Assembly (NCBI GenBank): GCA_038502055.1
Contig: JAXRKN010000038.1
Location: 744,001 to 808,000, forward strand
DNA: 64,000 nt
From: Tanytarsus gracilentus
Lineage: Eukaryota; Arthropoda; Insecta; Diptera; Chironomidae
Direction of reading: 5' to 3'
Positions within the stretch are counted from its first letter, which is position 1. Each line of letters starts with the position of its first letter. This document shows, in pieces, positions 59,001 through 64,000 of the stretch. The notes under the pieces were generated by a model, which searched no databases, was not told the origin of the DNA, and saw nothing but the letters and a program-made list of their open reading frames with translations. A program made the translations under genes and the position numbers.

Positions 59001-61432
59001 CATTCTCTTTCTCATTGAATCCTTTTAATCACGAGCGAAAGAGGCATCAAAGAATAAAATTTATAGCACAATTCCGTGAATGAAGAGAGAGACTTGAAAA
59101 TTTATTAAATGCACTTTTTTCGGTCTTTTCTGCTTTGTGTGTCGCTTTTGCCTTTTTTGCGCTATCAATTTTATTAAATCGAAATCAATAAATTACCAGC
59201 CTTAAAGAGGGTTTAGGAAGGGAGAGAGGGAAGAAGAAGAGTGGAGACACAAGAGAAGTTTAATAATATATAGTTCGCTTTTACTCCCTCATGCACATCG
59301 ATTTGCCCTTTTGTCTCTCTCTCTCCGCGGATCACTCGAAGCCGTTATTTATGCTCACATTTTACATTCATCTTCTTCGATATAAAAAACGCATTTAAAA
59401 ATCATTTTCATCAGTCTAATTTATTTATGGACCATGTGGAGTGTGGGGAGGAGAGGAATGATGGAATCGTAAAAGCAGAGTGAAATGCAAATATTTTAGT
59501 CGTAAAAATATTTTCTCAATTCTCTTGAAATCGAAATAATTTTGCAAATTCTTTTGCTTTAATATTTTTTCTTCTTTTCGCTCGCAACTCTTGCGAAAAC
59601 ATAATAAACAAAATTCTTGGAAAGATTAAATTGCGTTTTTTATGCTCGTGCATTGCGTTCGTCTGGCGCGGGAAATAAAACTTTTTTTTTCTATGAAAAT
59701 CTTTTCTCTCCACTAAACTCAAATTTAATTGCATTTTTTATCATGCTATATCGCGATAAATTTTAAATAACACAAAATGCTAGAGCGTTATCTATTTCGA
59801 TTGCTTTTATTATTAAACCACAATTCTTCCCTCACTGGAAAGTTGGGAGCGCGGGACTGTACATACGTGTATGAGCCAGTCGTACACTCATCTCTATCAG
59901 CGAGCCCCGAAGTTCATAAATAGCAGCCGTAATTCTCTTTTTATGCCACTTTTCGAGGAATAAAAGATTTTTTATGCAATGAAACTTCTCTAACCAGGTA
60001 CGGACGGTGAAATTCATGTTTCTTACAAATTTACAATTTTTAAAATTCAATTTGTTAAATAAAAGTGAAGAAAAAATATTTTAAATTTAAAAATTTCTAA
60101 TTTAAATGTCCGCCCTCGATTTTCAACCATTTTTTATCCATTTGTTGTTACTCCTGGTCGTTATTTATGAATAAAGCGCAGGGCACAATGTGCATCTTGA
60201 GTATTGCGGCAATAAATTCCTAAACAACCGCCACACAATCCCTTCCTGCATCCCTGACCGACATTCAGAATTGGCAATTTATGTGCGTTCTTCCGCTTTT
60301 GTATGCAAATTTTCAGTTTTTAAATTTTTAATTTATGGTTTAATTCATTGTTCCATTATAAATTTATTAATTTCCTCTGAATTATTTCTTCTCCTTTTTT
60401 TCTGCTGCGACAAATAAATGTGAACAAAATGTTTCTGTCTCGTTTTTATGTTCATTTTGTCTTTGTTCAATATTTTTTGCGTTTGCTATTTTTAATAAAT
60501 ATTATTGAGGTAAAATAAGAGATGACAATAACTTTGGAATATTTCAAAAAGTTATTTTGCGATTGGATCTTTTGTAATCTCAATAATTTTTTATGTTCGA
60601 ACTGCTCGATAAAATTTCTGCAAATGGAAATTTCAGCTCAATTTTTTTTCTTGACCATTGTGTGGCACATGGCAACGAAGAAGTTAAGGAAAATCATCTG
60701 CCTGCGTGGCAAGCGAAGAGAAAAGGTCAAACAAATAAAATTAATGAAAGCATTAGGCAATCAAATCATTTTGGTTGATTACAGCTAAAGAGAAAATTTC
60801 CATGCTTAATTATGTTATGTTGAGACAAACAATTTTCATTTTATTTTTATTTTTTCTCCTCTCTTTTTTTCGTTTCTCACAATACAAACAACTCATTAAG
60901 CTTGGGCTCGAAAAATTAAAAAAATTATATTGTGTTTTAAGCGAAGATAATTCTCTTCTTTATCTTCATTATTACTTTTTTGTTTCATTGCCTCATTTTT
61001 CTATTAAACAAATTTTTTTATCTATCTCTCTTTCTTCTTGCTCACACAAATATTTGCCACATCCAATTATTCAAAAATATATTCTTTGATGAGCATAATT
61101 ATAAAAAAGATTTGAGGTTAGGTCTATTAATAAACCATTTTAAGTTGATTGCTTGTAATTTTGTGAGTTCAAGGCTTGCAAGTTTCTCAGAAACTTAAAC
61201 CAAGGGTTGAATTTGAAAGCTTTTAAAAAATTATTTATAAAAGATGAAGAAAAATATTCCACCCCTTGTGATTGTAACTTAAAACAATTTTTTAGTAATG
61301 AAGATTATGACCCCAACTTACTTGGTCACTCATCGTTGTTGGGTACTGATTTATTAACGGTTGACTATACTGCTGTTGCTGTAACTGTTGATGGTGCTGT
61401 CCCAAAGCAGCATTCAAATTATCGCTATCAGT
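41082..61432 (-). CDS. TOX: TOX-family HMG-box protein, 5' end outside the window
   Basis: This is a nuclear HMG-box transcriptional regulator of the TOX family. Eight junction-consistent segments are visible: 61432-61322, 58045-57611, 55390-55266, 53570-53435, 45343-45266, 41772-41635, 41575-41483, 41388-41257 and the terminal 41195-41082 (nine exons, 453 codons). Exon 2 carries TFHTPSFGDEEFDIP, the TOX signature. Exons 3-5 encode a nuclear-localisation Lys cluster and the HMG box (KKKRDPNEPQKPVSAYALFF, DVSKIVASMWDVLAPEHKN, VYKKRTETAKKDYLKQLAAY). Later exons are Gln-rich. The end has the cysteine module NCIRNGCTNAA ... DWEDEYCSNECCLSHCKDVF, shared with vertebrate TOX proteins. No initiator is found, and the intron upstream of 61432 runs out of the window. 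The HMG box is split by an 8.1-kb intron that holds other genes. Confidence 0.93.
41773..45265 (-). other. TOX intron (3.5 kb)
   Basis: No host exon is seen between the HMG-box end and the Gln-rich exons. One GC-richer patch near 44766-45060 contains short open frames on both strands (see the 44785 entry). TG repeats occur near 42703-42717. Confidence 0.6.
44785..44934 (+). CDS. possible short secreted-peptide ORF (49 aa) in a TOX intron, antisense to the host
   Basis: The frame starts MPRAKVAIASSTSIVCVVSA, a short leader-like stretch. It continues with an acidic and aromatic segment containing a dibasic site (EECQEEYFEYKRYPRYGG) before the stop. Local GC is higher than the flanks and codon choice is not AT-driven. 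The same patch also has a longer frame on the minus strand (44766-45056, 96 aa), so the coding strand, if any, is uncertain. I do not match it to a known neuropeptide. Confidence 0.2.
   Translation: MPRAKVAIASSTSIVCVVSASEECQEEYFEYKRYPRYGGNAPNREMKIR
45344..48359 (-). other. TOX intron, part 3' of the nested chitin-binding genes
   Basis: This is AT-rich intronic sequence of the 8.1-kb HMG-box intron. No exon is supported. From 47560 onward it belongs to the first unit of the tandem duplication. Confidence 0.55.
48360..49150 (-). CDS. peritrophin-like secreted protein with three chitin-binding (CBM14) domains, copy A
   Basis: This is a secreted chitin-binding protein of the obstructor/CPAP3 or peritrophin type. 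Exons are 49150-48656 and 48599-48360, phase 0 across a 56-nt intron, giving 244 aa. The signal peptide is MKLVQVIAIILVISCASG. Three six-cysteine domains follow, with C-x13-C-x5-C-x10-C-x12-C spacing in the first and third, starting near CWDDPELYRF, CPNSDEVIF and CMGTADQTLP. Aromatic residues before the third Cys (YYEC, YYIC, WFVYC) are the expected chitin contacts. An ATG 45 nt upstream is not conserved in copy B and lies too close to the TATA box, so I chose MKLVQ. Cuticle, tracheal or gut-lining use cannot be decided. It is nested in a TOX intron on the same strand. Confidence 0.9.
49208..49213 (-). promoter_or_regulatory. TATA box of chitin-binding copy A
   Basis: The minus strand reads GGTATATATTC about 58 bp upstream of the MKLVQ start codon. 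The same motif is preserved in copy B. The position predicts a short 5' leader and excludes the ATG at 49195 as initiator. Confidence 0.55.
50885..51675 (-). CDS. peritrophin-like secreted protein with three chitin-binding (CBM14) domains, copy B
   Basis: This is a near-identical copy of the gene at 48360-49150. Exons are 51675-51181 and 51124-50885, giving 244 aa with the same intron, cysteines and aromatics. It differs from copy A at four residues. Two are in the signal peptide (Ile to Leu and Val to Ala near residues 10-12). One is Leu to Lys in EVIF-x-EGE, and one is Arg to Leu in MDGQ-x-VQFF, both in the second chitin-binding domain. The upstream ATG of copy A is GTG here. Both copies look intact and keep their own TATA box, so both are probably expressed. 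Confidence 0.9.
51733..51738 (-). promoter_or_regulatory. TATA box of chitin-binding copy B
   Basis: This is the same TATATA motif as in unit A, 58 bp upstream of the start codon on the minus strand. Confidence 0.55.
52696..53434 (-). other. TOX intron, part 5' of the duplication
   Basis: This single-copy intronic sequence lies between the duplication and the HMG-box exon ending at 53435. No exon is supported. Confidence 0.55.
53698..54489 (-). CDS. secreted leucine-rich-repeat protein with Thr/Ser-rich tail
   Basis: This is a single-exon gene of 263 aa with the signal peptide MKIILFALIISAIDAFEINC. The middle has degenerate leucine-rich repeats (VVPRGMASFFPNIEGIRIAD, LNEYVNLRWFMIYDSDVIRI, FFERNPNLIYVSFDDNDVRQ) and a capping Cys pair (DNICVNRAA ... 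LNC). The last 55 or so residues are Thr/Ser/Pro-rich (STSTTESSSVYTT), likely O-glycosylated, with no clear GPI or membrane anchor. A TATA box lies 64-69 bp upstream of the start codon. Such small secreted LRR proteins are common in dipterans, with roles in immunity or matrix often proposed. No specific ortholog is recognised. It is nested in the 1.7-kb TOX intron between exons 55390-55266 and 53570-53435, on the host strand. Confidence 0.82.
   Translation of the reverse strand: MKIILFALIISAIDAFEINCAYMNVVYPSLGLTYTCMVHRSLSNTSPNQQTVTRVRGIHLAGRTNADVRMVNFDDVDDLVVVPRGMASFFPNIEGIRIADSDVRNLNGNELNEYVNLRWFMIYDSDVIRIPGNFFERNPNLIYVSFDDNDVRQVGSDLFSTNYNVTGMHFIGFRDNICVNRAAITSQQIENLLVHLSLNCSDGVPPTPSTSTTESSSVYTTPGDNTLPEETTSQTTLRTRTRSTSSISTTWAPQPAIELHNFV
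54490..55265 (-). other. TOX intron, promoter side of the nested LRR gene
   Basis: This holds the TATA box of the nested LRR gene at 54553-54558 (TATAAA on the minus strand). Otherwise it has nothing recognisable. Confidence 0.5.
54553..54558 (-). promoter_or_regulatory. TATA box of the nested LRR gene
   Basis: The minus strand reads GATATAAATT, 64 bp upstream of the ATG at 54489. This is appropriate spacing for a leader of about 35 nt. Confidence 0.5.
55391..57610 (-). other. TOX intron (2.2 kb)
   Basis: This is AT-rich intronic sequence with a short GA microsatellite (about 56048-56064) and no supportable exon. Confidence 0.55.
58046..61321 (-). other. TOX intron (3.3 kb)
   Basis: There is no supportable exon. 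A slightly GC-richer patch near 59845-59935 stands out from the AT-rich background and may be a conserved regulatory block, but I cannot assign it. Confidence 0.5.
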
Positions 61433-62862
61433 CTGCAAGCAAAACGAAAGAAAAAGTTTTAGTTTATAATTGCATCTTTTGTGTATCCACATAATAAAAA
61501 GTCTCTTAATCATAACTTAATTTACTTATACAAAGTTTGTTCTTCTCTCTTTCTCTGTCTCTTCTCTAAATTAAAATCCCTTTTCATACCACAAAGAAGA
61601 AAAAGAAAATTTTCCACCAACCGCATCTTACCGCAAAAAAAAATTCTCATTAAAAACTGAGAAAACTTTTACTCAAGACGCCAACAACAATAGATACATA
61701 CAGCGAGATGAGAACGTTAGAATTCTCAACTTATTGAGTTTGTTAAAAAAACTGATAAATAAAACCAAGATTAATTTTCAACACATTAATTTGATGGATC
61801 ATTTCAAATTATATTGCATTTTCTTGGAAAGAAATGGAGGAACGAAGATTAAACGATGTCGAAAGAGGCACGTAGAACAATCAATCATCATCAAGCGACC
61901 CACAAAAATTGATGAAGTTTTAATTTCCAAATTTTGACCTCTACTGAACTCGTTCATTTCCAAGAGCTGGGAGAGACTTTTCGAGGCAGTTCTCTAAGTG
62001 GAAGAAGAAGAAGAAAAGTCAAAGAAATTTTCACAATTCTTCATTGTTGGCTGAAGATCTGCTCTTCTTATTCTTCTATACACCATCGAGAGAGAGACAG
62101 AGAGAGAGCTTGAAGGTTTCGGCTAAATAATGCTCATGTAATTTATAGCTCTCTAGTCTTATTACTTATTATGTCATGTCCCACGCCTTTACATAATTCT
62201 TTTATCTTCTTCTTGTTCACATTATTATTACGATTATTACTCATTTTGCTCTTTTATACGTGAGCGAAAATTGATGCTTAAGCGAGCAGAACAATTTATT
62301 TTATGACGATGTCAATGTCAATTAGAGAAAGATGATTTTATAGATGCTTTTAATTTAATTAGTTGAGAATTTAATTCTATATGAAATGTAATTGCTATTT
62401 GAAGAGTTAACGGAGCTTTTGATTTGCTACGTTGTGAAATTTTTGTGAGCAATTTAAATTAATTATGAAACTTTTAAAAATTTAAATTATCGCAACATTT
62501 TTCAAAAAACCTTCAACTTTCCAACAAACCCAATTAAAATTTCTCGAAGGTTATGAAGGTCCAAAATAAACAAAACCAAAATTCAAAAATATATTCTTCG
62601 AAATCAAGCACTAACTTTTTGAATTTATTTATTCATCATGTTTTTATTAATTAAGACTAACATTGCATAAAATTAATTCAAACATACATCACGAAATTCA
62701 ATATTTGCTAATTACCATCATAAACTTTCAAAGTTAAAGCAAACACAGTAGTAAAACATGTTTAAGTTTTCTAATTAATGAAATGAGACCATGCTTTAAT
62801 TAATGGCAGTAGAGTTGAGAGCTAGAGGGAGAGAGAAAAGGAAAGAAAAATTCATTGAAGCA

Positions 62863-62899
<37 letters not shown>

Positions 62900-64000
62900 A
62901 AGTTGCAACATGAAAACTCTTGAGTGTGCTCAGCTGTGCAGAGAGTGAGTAAATTAAAAATGTTGCACAATCAAAAAATGCAAAAAAAAATATTAACGCA
63001 AAGAATGGAAAGAAAAATTTAATAAATTTTGTTAGGTAATTAAATTGTAATTTCATTTGGTGTTTCGCATGTTACATGCACTTTCTACATCATGTCTTGT
63101 ATGAATGTCGACCATAAAAATTTAATTAATTTCAACAAGTTAATTTGTCGTCCCTTCAAAAAACCCGTCAGCACAAAATGCAATAAGGCGCGACATTGCA
63201 ATTTATTATACGATTTATGCATGCATTTTTATGTTCTCCTTCTCTCAGTTTTAGGTTCAAGGCTTATTTGCATTTGCCGCGCGAAAAAATAATAAATTCC
63301 ACATTTGTAAATATTTTGAAGAAATCAGTCAAACATTTAATTAAATTACGATTCATTGTGGCGTACGCTGCTTTCTCGCTTGTGCTGTTGAACCATAAGA
63401 TGACAAGTCATTTGGATTGCGGAGGGAGAAAAAAAGAAAATTTGCATTGCAGGAGGCAAAAATTATGCACATCGTGAACCAATTTTTTTCGCTCTTTATG
63501 CACTCGATTGAATTTTCGTTACGCCCCGTCTTAACGTCAAGTGTAAAGCACTCAACAGTCCGCTTGATTTTTCCTATATGCAACTAAATCGCATTAAATG
63601 CACCGATCCGCGTCAATTGAAAAATGGCTTAAAATAAGCGGAATAGAGAGAAGAAATTTTCGTCTACTAAAATTTATGTTATAGGGAACATTCATAAATT
63701 ACGTCTTTTTGTTACATAAAAAATATTTTAAATTATTATTAATGAATTGAATCTTTAAAGACTGCTCACTAAAAAAATGAAGAGGTGACAAATTTTAAAT
63801 TTAGCCCAAGTTGAAGTGAAAAACAAATTCGCAATTAAGGCAATTTTATGCTCTTGACGAATTCACTCAGTCAGCATAACACTTGAGGCGCTGCAACAAA
63901 ACAGCATATTGCCATTCTCGCTGACTTTCTACCACACAAAATAATTCACCGTAAATAATTCTTAATGCCATTTAATTGAAATCTCGTGTGCAAGTGAGGA
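61433..64000 (-). other. upstream TOX intron, runs off the window
   Basis: This lies upstream of the first visible TOX exon, which begins after a TTGCAG acceptor. I find no exon with an initiator before the window ends. A (TC)n microsatellite occupies 62867-62896. Confidence 0.5.
62867..62896. repeat. (TC)15 microsatellite
   Basis: Fifteen uninterrupted TC units. On the TOX sense strand this is a GA run. Confidence 0.95.

Noticed and set aside
1..64000. tRNA, rRNA or CRISPR features
   Set aside because: No tRNA B-box-like GGTTCGAATCC sequence in a cloverleaf context, no rRNA and no regularly spaced repeats were seen on either strand. A tRNA or RNA-family scan was not possible here.

Overview
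The window reads as nuclear DNA from an insect, most likely a lower (nematoceran, midge-like) dipteran. It is very AT-rich and has short GT-AG introns, small intergenic gaps and no operons. The genes are clearly animal: Hsp110, BAP55, a TOX-family HMG protein, axonemal dynein intermediate chain, Dok adaptor. There are also insect-type families: ionotropic receptors, peritrophin-like chitin-binding proteins and a secreted leucine-rich protein. The species is not determinable by eye. I rebuilt exon structures by hand from frame continuity and splice signals, without transcripts.

Region 1-13.6 kb: 1-2713 holds no gene I can support. An Hsp110 gene (minus, 2714-7194) stands head to head with a mitochondrial Hsp70-escort (DNLZ/Zim17-type) zinc protein (plus, 7528-8013). 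Canonical heat-shock elements lie between them and in Hsp110 intron 1. A Dok-type PH-PTB adaptor (minus, 8225-10449) follows, then a fukutin-related (FKRP-like) Golgi protein (plus, 11329-13647). A 971-bp DNA transposon with 25-bp inverted ends sits between FKRP and the next gene.

Region 14.9-27 kb: two flagellar genes, DNAI1 (minus) and a DRC5/TCTE1-like leucine-rich protein (plus), face away from each other across 3 kb. An eight-finger C2H2 protein and the permuted GTPase GNL1 form a tight head-to-head pair.

Region 28-37 kb: a membrane protein with an extracytoplasmic C2H2-like finger, BAP55 (chromatin-remodelling actin-related protein), then two tandem ionotropic receptor genes. Each receptor carries a different lesion: a 152-bp insertion in the first and an in-frame TGA in the second. 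Otherwise their channel cores are nearly identical.

Region 41-64 kb: one large TOX-family gene on the minus strand spans at least 41082-61432, with its 5' end outside the window. Its 8.1-kb intron inside the HMG box contains a very recent 2.6-kb tandem duplication, each unit carrying a three-domain chitin-binding secreted protein gene. The adjoining 1.7-kb intron contains a secreted leucine-rich protein gene. All three nested genes lie on the host's strand. The most interesting points are the shared heat-shock promoter of two Hsp70-system cofactors, the paired damaged receptors with gene-conversion-like mosaicism, and the nested duplicated chitin-binding genes whose visible coding differences all change amino acids.
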